Shown here one piece after another: positions 25,167-35,660 of a stretch of DNA of 64,000 nucleotides; the stretch's first letter is position 1; each line of letters begins with the position of its first letter. The stretch lies in contig CP099848.1 in NCBI GenBank assembly GCA_030062745.1, forward strand, positions 7,523,501 to 7,587,500, in the 5' to 3' direction. The position numbers and the translations under genes are program-made. Under the pieces are notes generated by a model. It saw only the letters and a program-made list of their open reading frames with translations, did not search any database and was not told where the DNA came from. This DNA is from Capitulum mitella (taxonomy: Eukaryota > Arthropoda > Thecostraca > Pollicipedomorpha > Pollicipedidae).

Positions 25167-25841
25167 CATCACGTATTGGTCCCGAGCATACAAACCACAC
25201 TAGATTTCAGAACGTAATGCTTACGGCGGATTTCCACGCAGCTTCTTATCGCTTTCGATGACGAAAAACGCGATTGGAACGCGAAGTTCGCACGTACACA
25301 AAGCTGGGAGCGGCACATTGAGCGTATCATTGGTCGACTGAGCCCACATCCCGACACCTTACGCCCCACAGAACGCGCGCCGAGCCTCGGAGAGCGTCGA
25401 TCAGATTCCCCCCCCCCCCACACACACACAGACCGCAGCAATACGGAATCACGGCACAGTTCACTGCGGCAGGCGGTGCGTGCCTGCCCGACCGCCACGG
25501 CACGACCCGGGCGGCCGGCCGCCTAATGCCGCTACACCAGGTACAATCAACGACAGCCCGGCACGCGCACCCCACCTTGACATCGAGCCCACGCGGCGCC
25601 CAGGTCACCGGGTGCCTGTCGCACAGACTGCTGTCGGCGCCGGCAAATCCTTGTGACGGGCGAGATCACTGGTTCAGACGCGATGGTGCCGCGGAAAAAA
25701 AACAAAAACAATGCCCGCGTACCGCGGCCAAACCGGGTGAACGTATCGGAGCAGCGGCTTCGTGAGCTGACAATGAACACCGCAGTCCGGGCAGCTCTCC
25801 GATCAAGACAGGACTGAACGGAGTCTACGGCGGCGGATGGG

Positions 25842-25864
25842 AATAAACCTGTCAGAAAAATAAA
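25842..25864 (+). terminator. Likely URI1 poly(A) signals (two AATAAA)
   Basis: AATAAA at 25842-25847 and again at about 25859-25864. They are the first canonical signals I found downstream of the URI1 stop, implying a 3-prime UTR of about 1.3 kb. Confidence 0.4.
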
Positions 25865-26433
25865 ACAACGGAGCCGCTCTACCGAAAAAAATGAAAAAAC
25901 ATTTCATCCAGCATCTCCTAAATCTTGCTAAAACCATGTGCTACTGGAAATCGGCGCTGTAAAAGCATGACGTGGATTTTGGAACAGCGGGCGGATCCTG
26001 AAACGGCAGCTCCCCACGCCGCTTTGTGCCGGCCCGCGGAGCGCCGCCGACCGCTGCACGCCGCGACCGATCGGCCGGAACTCGCAGCACCCTCCGGCCG
26101 ATGGCCCCGCACCGCCGCAGCAGAGACCACGGCCCCGAGATCTTTGGACGTCGCCGACACCGGGAGGCGGTGATCGCGGGATGCCCGCGGCAACCTACTC
26201 TACCCGACACACGCTCCACGCGGATCGCTCCCATCGCTACAATAAATACTCGCACTACTGTGCAGCTTCGTTGCTGGCGACGAGCGCCGGTAGACGGCAG
26301 TGACGGTAGCTAAGCGAGACGGTCCCGACTTGGCGTCTGTCGGACACTTTCGCCTTCGGTCTGAGACTAGGGGAAGCGTCGCGCGACCTGACGGCATCGC
26401 GAGACGTCCCCGCGCGGCGGGCCGCTGTGGGCC

Positions 26434-29400
26434 CTAGGGCCTGGAGCGGCCGCCCGAGTCGGGCGGGGTGAGAAAGTCGGGCCGGCGCCCGTCCGGCTGG
26501 GCAGGCGACTGACACAGCAGCACTCCCTGCTCCTCGGACCTCTTCTGAGCCTCCTCCTGCGCCCAACAAATCGCAGCGTCAGCGGCCGGCGCCGCACGGC
26601 GAGGCGGCGACACTCGCGACGTGGAAGGGACTCGCGTGGCATTCATGACGAATGCATAAATCCAGAAAATGGCAAATAAGCCATGCACTTCACTGGCAGA
26701 GAATCACTTCGCCATCAATGCCCATAAATGGAACAAGGTCGCGTAGACACAAACTCAAGTATGCCTCACTTGGTCAACGCTGGCAAACTTGCTTTACATA
26801 ATATAATCATTCCGACTTTGTGTCTGCACAGCCTCTCTGACCAAACTGTGCGCAGAGAACCGTCGATTCACCACCGCAGTCCCCATACACGTCAACCAAC
26901 CGCTGATCAGACTGCAAGAGCGCGTGCAGCCCACTCACCAGAATCTGAAGGTTAACGGCGTGCACCTGGATGTTGTGCCTGTCTGCCTCCTGGACGCGGT
27001 CGAACGGCGGCACGTGCGACAGCAGGTGCCGGCGCAGCGTCACGTAATACGGGCCCATCCAGGTAACGCAGGCCGACAGCTCCAGCCACGTGTAGCCTGC
27101 GGGTACGGGGTCAGGTCAAGTCAAGTCGGGTCGGCAAGATCCACCGTCGGCTCGCCGATGGGAGAAGTGGGGAAGGGAGGGGAACCCGAAGCTCGTAGGG
27201 CGTGTGCCGAAGCCACACGTGCCTGTGCACACTCATAACGGCAACCCTCCAGCCAATAGTTCGGCTCACAACAAATCGGTGAGACCCGTGTCATGACCAG
27301 CCACATTCCCCTGCATGTACCTCGCAACCGCTCTTATGGTGAACTGTTTCCAGTTGGTCCCAGACGAGGAGCGGTCTCCGGCCGGCCACTCACCGGATAT
27401 CCGGACGGTGAGCTCGCGGTTCCTTGTAAAGTGGAAGAAGGCGGCAGCGGCCAAGACGCCGTACTTGTACTGCAGCGAGGCCAGATCCATGATGGCCAGG
27501 TCCACCAGCTGGCACATCTGCACAAACTGCAGCGTCGAAAACTGCGGGCTGGTGAACTCCTCGGCCGTCACGTCGTCTCCTGCAACAAAGCGCCGGCACT
27601 CAGACACTCCGACACTCACCGTCGTCACATGTGCAACATAGTGCCGGCACTCGGACACTCGCCGTTGTCACATCTGCAACACGGCGCCGGCACACAGACC
27701 CCCCGACACTCGTTGTAATCGCAACTCTTCAGGCATTGTAACTCAGACTCAGACATTGTAACAATCTTTTACCGAAAAGGTACAATCATCACTACGACGA
27801 ACTTTTAACAGTGATATTTCCAGTATCACTACACTTGGCTGTTGTGCTAAGTACAAGACGTCATCAATCACGCCGAGATCAAATGCATGACAACAGTTGT
27901 GAATCGCTTAAGACCGAAAGGTAAACTGTCTACAGCTGCCCGGCTGCGTTCGCAAAACACAACCACAAGCCTGCAAAAAAATTCGCACGACCCGATGCGA
28001 CCACATCTGTCAAAACGCCAGACATGGATAGCGTTGAAATGCGTGCTTGAGTTCAAAAATGCACTGCACCACTTACCATACTTATTTCCTTCCATATTAG
28101 TGAGCTGCAAGTATGTACCCAGCCAATGTTGAGGAGTAATGGGAGATAACGACCACTTCAAAATCTGTAGAGGAGACAATGACCCACATGTTAAAAACAA
28201 CCATCCTAATTAAGCGCATTTCAAATGCACAACGTAAACATGACATACGTGACTCCACGCAAAAGTTCCTTGGTACAAAAAGATCAAGGTTAGATAGTAG
28301 ACGAAAGTAGACAAGATTAGTTAGCAAAACGGAATAGCCGTCTGTTTATGACAATCTCTCTGCACACATTTCGTACAACGCTAGAATGTCTGGCCGACGG
28401 ACACGGACACAACTGACCTCGGCTCCTTGCACGCACAAAAAGAGGAACATAAGATCAGTCCCTGCACTGCATCAGTCATAACAGAGCAAAAAACACCTGG
28501 TCTATCTAAACAATTTTGGCAACCCCATGCAAAAACGCGATTTTTCATTTCTGTTAAGTTTTCATTGCACCAAAAAAAAAAACAGAAACACCCTGCTAAT
28601 TCACATGCTGAGCCAACCCAAGAACAACACATAAAATGACCGTTTTTAGTCGAGATTAATGCAAAGCATTCGAACCATGGAGAAATGAAAACGTCCGCGA
28701 CTTGGCGCAACTGCGAGAGCATCTGACGGGGAAATTACAAACCAAACCAATCTCGATGTGTGTCACCAGGACAAATCCCAGGACAAGGTCCTAACCTAGC
28801 GTGGCACTTGACGACCGGCCACCACCTACCTTCATAATGACCAGCTCCTTGTCCTGAATGTCCTCCTGTGTGCAGGCTCCGTCCGTGACGTACGCGAAAT
28901 CGGCCACCTTCGGCGGGTAGATCTCCTCCAGCTTGGCCGCCACCATCAGGCACGTGATGCCTGCCGAACAGGCGCGACCTCAGCAGGCGCGACGGTACCC
29001 GGACAGAGGTTGCAGAGGTTCCAAGAGCCGCCGGCAGCGGCAGCGCCTCGCCGCCCAGTTCGCCATTCGGCGTCAGAAGCATCGGACACACCTGCGCCGC
29101 CGCGAGGCAGGCCAATATCAACGACACACCTCCCCGTCCACCGAGGGAAAACAGTGCGCATGGCAAACTCGTCGGACACGACCCAGCCGTGCCCTCTCCA
29201 AACACGGTCCAATAATTTTGACCATCATGAGCCCTGAAGGCCGACAACGCTCAAAACAGGTCTGCACGACAGCACCACATCGCGAGCCACACCACGACTC
29301 CGGCCGCCGCCGCCCGCACCTCCCAGCTGGAGCTGCGACTTGGGCAGGTCCTTGGTGCCGCTGAGGTAGCGGTCCAGGAAGTCCACGGCCAGGTAGAACG

Positions 29401-31146
29401 TCTCACGGTGCAGCCGATGAACCTCGCATACCTGTCGCATCATCGATACAGTCAGCTGTGAGGCCACTCCACATTCGGAAACCGCGGAAACCTGAAGCAA
29501 CAGGTGCGGGCTCTCGTACCTAAAATTCGACACCTGACACGGCATCGTTAGGATGACCATCAACCTCAATCATCACACCTGCATGTTGCTATCGACGACG
29601 ATATCATTTTTCGCAGTGGCTAGCCGTACCTATCAGCAAGATTACCCAGCTCTGCTCAATTGCTAACCACTTCTACGACCATGGCTGTCCGTCAGTCAGC
29701 AAGGCCCACTACATCTATCAGAAGATTCTTTTGATACTTTTCAATATGACTGACAGCACAGCTGCTTTTTTCTGTCAACATTGCCAGCACCTCCATCCGC
29801 ACCCCTCTACCCCAATCTCTGCCATCACAGCGCATCTCTATCTGCATGCTCGTCCGTCTCTACCAGCACAGGTGTCCATCTCCGCCGGCGCGGCCACCCA
29901 CCTCTATCAGCCAGTCGATGAGGATGGCGCGCATGTGCGGCTTCAGGGACGGGTGGTGCGCCATAAGATTCGCGTCCCGGCCGTAACTGAAGTCTTTGGC
30001 GCGCATGTTGCTCCACAGATCCTCCACGTCGGTCCAGTCCAGATCGGGCAGCGGCGGCACGCGCTGCCGGATCTGCGGCGGCGCCGCCTGCTGCTCCCGG
30101 AACCTGGCGGCGACCGACGCCCGCCGTCAGCTCACCGGCCGCCGCGCGGGCCGACGAGAACACGTGAATCCAGACCAGAGTGGGGCCGGAGCGTGTCTAC
30201 ACGTCGCGTTCGGTGTCCGACCGGATGCTCGCGATTTAGACACTGACGAGAGGGTGTCACAGCCACAGTTCGTTGTGGACGGCCTCGATAAAAGGTCTGA
30301 GGCTGAGTAAGAGTCAGAGACAGACACAGGGTCTGAGTCAGATTCCGATTCCGGTGAGAACACGCCCCTCACACCCGAGCCACGCATGCAACAGGTAATC
30401 CACACAGCCCGGCGCCGGGTCTCGCCGACTCACCTGGACCAGGTGCCGGGGGGCGGCGGCGTGCGGGACCGCCGCTGCTTCCACTGGCCGTCCAGACCGG
30501 TCAGCAGCGCCCGGCCCGCGTCGCACTCCATGTCCTCGGAGCCGGGCGTGCTGGAGGCGAGCGAGGCGGCGCTGCGGTCGGCCGGCGTGTCGCCGGCGCT
30601 GCTGCTGCCGCCGCCCGGCGAGCTCCAGTCGTCCGCGGCGAGCTGCCGGCCGAGGGCGCCGCGTCAGACGAGCGCCGGCGCGCCGTCACACACGGCCGCA
30701 GAGCGCGGAGACGGCGACATCTGTCACTTCAGACATCGGCAACGGTCACGGACATCAAAGAGCCAACAACGAAAAGTTGTGGTAGGCAGGCTTCCGAAGT
30801 ACTGGACGACTGCCATTTTTCAAATCAGGGACGAAGTACACTGCAAAAGTCGCAGAATCAAGGCCAGCTTGAGATCAACAAAGTTCAAAAGAGCAAAGGT
30901 CACCATTCTTAAAATTCACCCTTCACTCAAACCATCCCGCCCGAAACGATTTCCACAACCACTCACGCCTGACACCGAAAATGAGTATCGTACTGATGCC
31001 GTAGGCCTCGGTGGACGCTACCACATACACGACGCGCACGGTCATCGAGCCCAGCTCGCCCCTGACTGGGTATTCAGAGTCCGGCGTTCGGGCCGCGGAC
31101 CACTGACCTGCGACGCGCCGCCCAGACGAAGCCGCGTCTCCTCCAT
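26434..31146 (-). CDS. CycE: Cyclin E, G1/S cyclin, 9 exons, 415 aa
   Basis: Exons, 5-prime to 3-prime: 31146-31108, 30642-30434, 30103-29902, 29431-29320, 28960-28830, 28164-28077, 27579-27394, 27096-26939, 26556-26434; all GT/AG and in phase. Residues 14-100 are a low-complexity N-terminus. The cyclin fold starts near 105: [11 protein letters not shown] (140-150, the MRAIL substrate-docking patch), [18 protein letters not shown] (151-168), [11 protein letters not shown] (195-205), [17 protein letters not shown], then the second box with [16 protein letters not shown] and [15 protein letters not shown]. The C-terminus holds FLTPPDSG (403-410), equal in layout to the human T380/S384 Fbw7 degron. 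Cyclin E activates CDK2 for S-phase entry. The start is in CCACCATGG, a strong context, with an in-frame stop about 120 nt upstream. The open frame before it encodes SRTKRRRPADSPP, so an earlier coding exon cannot be excluded. Length matches the family (about 400 aa). Confidence 0.95.
27580..27720 (-). repeat. Intronic minisatellite built from the exon 7 splice acceptor
   Basis: In cyclin E intron 6, GCCGGCA recurs at 27592, 27643 and 27686 on the plus strand. On the minus strand each unit reads like GTGCCGGCNCNNTGTTGCAN followed by a GTGAC-A/G-ACG segment. The first is the true acceptor plus the start of exon 7. The third unit keeps an intact TTGCAG. Confidence 0.6.
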
Positions 31147-32649
31147 GGTGGACGGAGGGCTGTCGGCCGGCCGGCGCCGCTTGGTGCGCGAGAGAATGGC
31201 CGGCGCCGCGCGACTGGACCTGGCGATGCCCCTGCCGACAGCAGGGAGCCCCGGTCAGCCGCCGGCCACCGGGCAGAATGAACCCCGCGTCTCCAGGAGG
31301 CAAGGGGTTCAGAAGAGTCGCCGAACGCAGTCGGCAGTTCGTCCAGGGAGAACAGAGGACACGTACACCACCGACGGCGGCACAACGTCAGCGGTCGAGG
31401 AGAGGGTTACACGGATATCGCTGGAAGTGGTGGACGCCCGGTTTTAAGCGCCTCGTCGTTGGTTACATTTCGTCATTTTTTCCACTTTTAGCCAAACGAT
31501 ACATGCAAAGAAACACCACCAACGAGCACTGGAATTATCAGGGTATGAACTGCAAGGCTGTTGCGCACCTTCTGAAAACGATGAATACAATGCCGCTTTA
31601 AAATACCCAGGAATGGAAAGTCAGCCCACGGGGCACATCATGCTTAGCATGGCTCCCCTCCCAACGCCACTCGAGAAAAAGGATATGTTAAATTCATGCC
31701 ATCAAAATTTATGCCATTTTCATCAACACATAAATTATGCGTGGCAAACGCTGATATGCTTTTCAATGATGCAATGCATGCAAAATTACCGAACTCCATG
31801 GCAAATACAATGGGAAAACCTACTTCAATCCATTATCCTACGATGTTAGGCTCCGTTAAGACCGTCTCTCCACCTCGCCTGGCGGATTCTAGCCGCCTAC
31901 GCGCAAGCTATTTGGCACGCGAGTTGGACGGCGACTGAACAACAGAGCGCCAGGCTCGATGTCCCATGGTGTCGCACCTTTGACGGCACGTCTAGCTTTC
32001 GGTGCATCAGACATGCCATGGGGCTGGAACTGCACGACTGGATGTCAGGTTCAAAATTCACTTAACTTTCACTTCGTATGGATTCCGTTCACAAACAGAA
32101 CTATGGGAAGTCATTCATGGAATAAGAATAAAAAAAAAACAGCCAAGACAGCATTGAAAAACTGGACGAACTCATTCATTAGAACATTTACATCAGGTCA
32201 TTCATACCCACCACTATGTCCAACGCCGTTCACATTCACTGGAGTACCTCAACAAGGCACGACCAACGAGTCCCAAATCTAACATTCATCGAAAAATATC
32301 CACCAAAAGCGCTATCAAAAAACGCACGACCATCATTCGAGCACGTCTGAGAAAAGACAGAGAACAAGGGTGAATGTCCAGCACCACGGAATGCGAGCTC
32401 TTTGTCTCCGAGCCGCCTCAAGCTTTGCGCTTTGCGGCAAGGCAACAACTTGGCACTGTCAAGGCCGCTCCCTTGAACTGTTAAGCCTTGAACTGTTCAC
32501 TGACACAACACGAATTACGCTAACGCAGAGAATTTCCGCAAATGAGCCAGGTCTCTTCTCACCGAAAATGCTTAACCTGTAAATGACAAAGGAATCACGC
32601 ATCATATACGTTCAGCTCGACGACAGCTCTGTCCAAGTCACTGCATCTT
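31147..32649. other. Upstream of the cyclin E start; GC-rich then AT-rich
   Basis: 31147-31440 is GC-rich and probably holds 5-prime UTR or an extended first coding exon of cyclin E (the frame is open back to a TGA about 120 nt upstream of the ATG, with acceptor-like CAG sites inside). 31450-32649 shows no gene. Confidence 0.45.
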
Positions 32650-33841
32650 TACCTTTTTCCCGTCTGTGTCCGAAGGGGAAGCTTCAGAAGCCTCTTGGTT
32701 TTTGCTAGTCATCTCCAGGGTTTCTGAACCAGCTTCATGAAACTTGGTTACTTTTCCTAATAGGTATTATGTCAAATTTTCACAATTTTTTTTTGCCCAA
32801 GGACGGAGCCAGACCAAGTTTCTGGGACACACCTTGGGTCATTTTTGGTACTGTTGCAGGTATAAGGACAAAGAGCTGTCAAAACTAGAGTTTCTGAGAT
32901 AAAACTTGAGAGTTTCTATTAGTGTAATAACTGGAATTATACAAAATATTTTTGATGATCTGAAATACCTTCAAAGGTTAAGGTCAAAAGTAAAGATCTG
33001 ATTTGACGCAAATATTTTATGTACTCACTAAAAAAAAAACGGAACACATGACCCAGCATGGTAATTTCTACTCGTATTTCACGTTTCAGGCTGTTATCAC
33101 GTCAAGCCACAGAGGTATGACCTAAAATCCGCCGGCGTACCCTATATCACGACAGACATAAACAGGACTTTAAAAAATGTTATCAGTTCTAGTGATTGAA
33201 ATCAAACCATAAATTTTTTTTCAAACAATTTTTCAAAAAAATTTCAAAAAATTTTCAAAAATTTCAAAGTTTTCAAACAATGAAATGAGCCCACGACCAT
33301 TCCGTGTGACTGAGGCCATATGAGGTCATCTGAGGTTAAAAGTTCGTAAGTTGACGTCATGACCATATGAGCATGACAGTTCCCCTTTCTATGCCCTAGC
33401 GCCGCATCTGCGAACATTAAACGAACAAAGTTATACGATTAGTACTTCGTACGTATAAAATGGCTAGAAAAACTACAAAAGTATTTCTACAAAAGTACAA
33501 AAGTGTAACTTTTATGTTAATTCAGTAAAAAATATTCCTTTCATTTTCCAAGTCCTGTGCAAGCCATGTATGTTGCCGAAATTCTTAGCGTGTGAGCCAA
33601 AGGGAAAGGTCCCATTGGTTACCTCTCTGTTTATGTCAGTTGGATCAAAATCGGTCCATGAATATCGGAGTTATAACAAGGCAAAAATATCCCCCTTTTA
33701 GTTTACCTTACCGCAAATCAACTGCCGTCCAATCAAATGGGACGGGTACTTCTCGAGATCTTGGGGAGGGGGGTGAATGGCCCTCCCCCTCTCCCTGATG
33801 GGAAATCCGTTTTAGCGTTATGGGTACGGGAATAGGGTTAA
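32650..33841 (+). mobile_element. TTAA element, copy B (left end decayed)
   Basis: Right end GGGAATAGGGTTAA (TTAA at 33838-33841) and interior phrases (TTCATGAAACTTGGTTACTTTTCC, GACGGAGCCAG, GACCTAAAA, CATGACAGTTCCCC) match copies C, E and F in order. The left terminus is unrecognisable, so the start is approximate. It is the most diverged copy. Confidence 0.72.
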
Positions 33842-34392
33842 AGGGGCCGAAAATATCCCTCCAGCAGCCGTGTCTGGCGTGCTTCGAAAGCGCATCGAAC
33901 GTCACGCAACCTCACAAACAACGCCGAAAAGGCTTTTAACAATCTCGTCCCGCGGAGTGTGGAGACTGGGGACAAGAACGACTTGTTTTTATGAGAACGT
34001 GAGACAAAAACAAAGGCCACAATTGTTTTCAAGTTCTCTTTTTGGAAGCTGTGCAAAGCGACAACCTCGGTCAATGAGGATGACGTGCTGCGCTGATTTC
34101 ACACATTAGTTCAGAAAAGCAGCACGGAAACAAGTTTATTTTTCCCAGAGTCTCCAGGGTCGCAAAACAAAGGGTTTTGTAAGCGAACCCTTCCGACACC
34201 CTGGTTGGCATGGGACAGTGAAACTACGTAGAACAGCATAAACAAAGCCAGAAGCGCGCGAACTGGCGACCATTTTACGCGAGGAATGCGACACCGCACG
34301 CTTCCCGCAGTCGGCTTCGAGTCCGGATGTTGGTTGGTTGGTTGGTTATTGGGGCTTAGGGGCGCACCGACTGCAGGGTCATTCGGCGCCCA

Positions 34393-34606
34393 GAGTCCGG
34401 ACGTGAAGGCACATGGTTATCGGCCAGCTCTGGAAGGCCATCGGCCGACGAGACCAGCCAATGACGTCCGGCGGCTGCACGCTTCCCGCAGTCGGCTGCG
34501 AGTCCGGACGTGAAGGCACATGGTTATCGGCCAGCTCTGGAAGGCCATCGGCCGACGAGGCCAGCCAATGACGTCCGGCGGCTGCACGCTTCTACATCGA
34601 CACGGA
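34393..34606 (+). repeat. 107-bp tandem duplication
   Basis: GAGTCCGGACGTGAAGGCAC starts at 34393 and again at 34500. The following ~100 bp are nearly identical (AGACC versus AGGCC). A partial third start lies at 34318, separated by a (GGTT)n run. Confidence 0.88.
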
Positions 34607-34859
34607 AGAATCGAGTAGTACCTTACACCAGCATGGTTGTAGCCACAGTTCAAAACATGGGGAGGGGGACAAGCTGACTGCCATTCAACAAGAACAGCTT
34701 GGACGGAGAGTAAAATCACTTTTTCGGCTGTTTGACGACGCCTGAAATCCCTTTTGCTTCATTTCAAAGCTCAAGATATTGTGTCGCCAATTGGAAATAC
34801 CTATTTGGTACCTTAAAAACTAGGGAGGGGGGGGGGGAAATCACCACTTCCCAAAAACT

Positions 34860-35660
34860 GCGGGGACATGTCCCCGCGGCCCCCGCAGAGATCGCGCCCA
34901 CGTACGCCCGTTCAGTAACGCGACGCAGACGCACCAACCGCAAAGCCCGCGCGTTTGGCGCCACAATGTCCATCGTCGTCGCGCAACGACGAAAAACGCG
35001 CCCAAGCCGGCCCGGCAACAGCGGGCGGTAACGCCAGCAGAAGTCCGGGCGGCGAGACAGGCAATCAGCGTGCTCACCGAGTCTGACTCTCGTAGCCAGG
35101 GCCTCAGTCCGATGAACGGGAACAGCCTGCTGCGCGCAACCCACGGACAGCCGGGCACGCTTCAAACGGACAGCGCGCCCACACGCCCAATCAGCTGACC
35201 GAACAGCTGTTCCGCGGCGCCGGCCATGGGCGGCGTCAGGACCATAGAATGGGGAGAGAGCCGCGAAGGACTGAAGGATTCTTCCGTGAATGGCATCAGC
35301 ACATAAGGCAAGGTGCCATCTCCCAGCAGACGCAGGAAGGCAGGATATCGCACGCGCGTCGAAGGGATCCCGTCGAAGCAGATCGAACTTCTGCCAGCAT
35401 CAGTGCCCCAATTCTGGCGACTCCCCTGGCCTTGCCCCCTCTCACCTCCCAACTGACGGCCCTCCAGCGATACTCTCCCAGAACCATACACCAAGACAAA
35501 GGTGGCGAGCGCGCGCGTCCTGGGAGGTACTGCGCGTGCGCAGACCCTGCGGGTTCGCGCGTCGGCGAAACCGCGCGAAACGTGCGATAAACAGCCGACA
35601 TGCCGTCAGCAAAATCGTTCCGGACGGTGGATCTTGCCACTGCACCGCAGCGATCCCGCG
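34860..35660 (-). promoter_or_regulatory. CpG island upstream of cyclin E, with E2F-type site
   Basis: About 800 bp dense in CpG, 3.7 kb upstream of the cyclin E start codon. TTTGGCGC at 34954-34961 fits the E2F core TTTSSCGC exactly. Open frames run on both strands without recognisable protein. Island plus E2F site plus a known E2F-target gene downstream makes a promoter plausible, but the link is inference. Confidence 0.38.

Larger units (their letters stand above)
24577..26433. other. Convergent intergenic region / 3-prime UTRs
   Basis: Separates the URI1 and cyclin E stop codons. GC-rich patches at 24600-24760 and 25990-26430 look like UTR or eroded coding-like sequence without recognisable proteins. 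Poly-C and (CA)n at 25408-25430. Confidence 0.5.

Noticed and set aside
30386..31447. A 353-codon open frame on the plus strand
   Set aside because: It is antisense to cyclin E exons 1-2 and intron 1; the minus strand gives a complete, in-phase cyclin E.
35162..35494. A 110-codon frame on the minus strand upstream of cyclin E
   Set aside because: It sits in a CpG island where both strands are open; no protein similarity seen.
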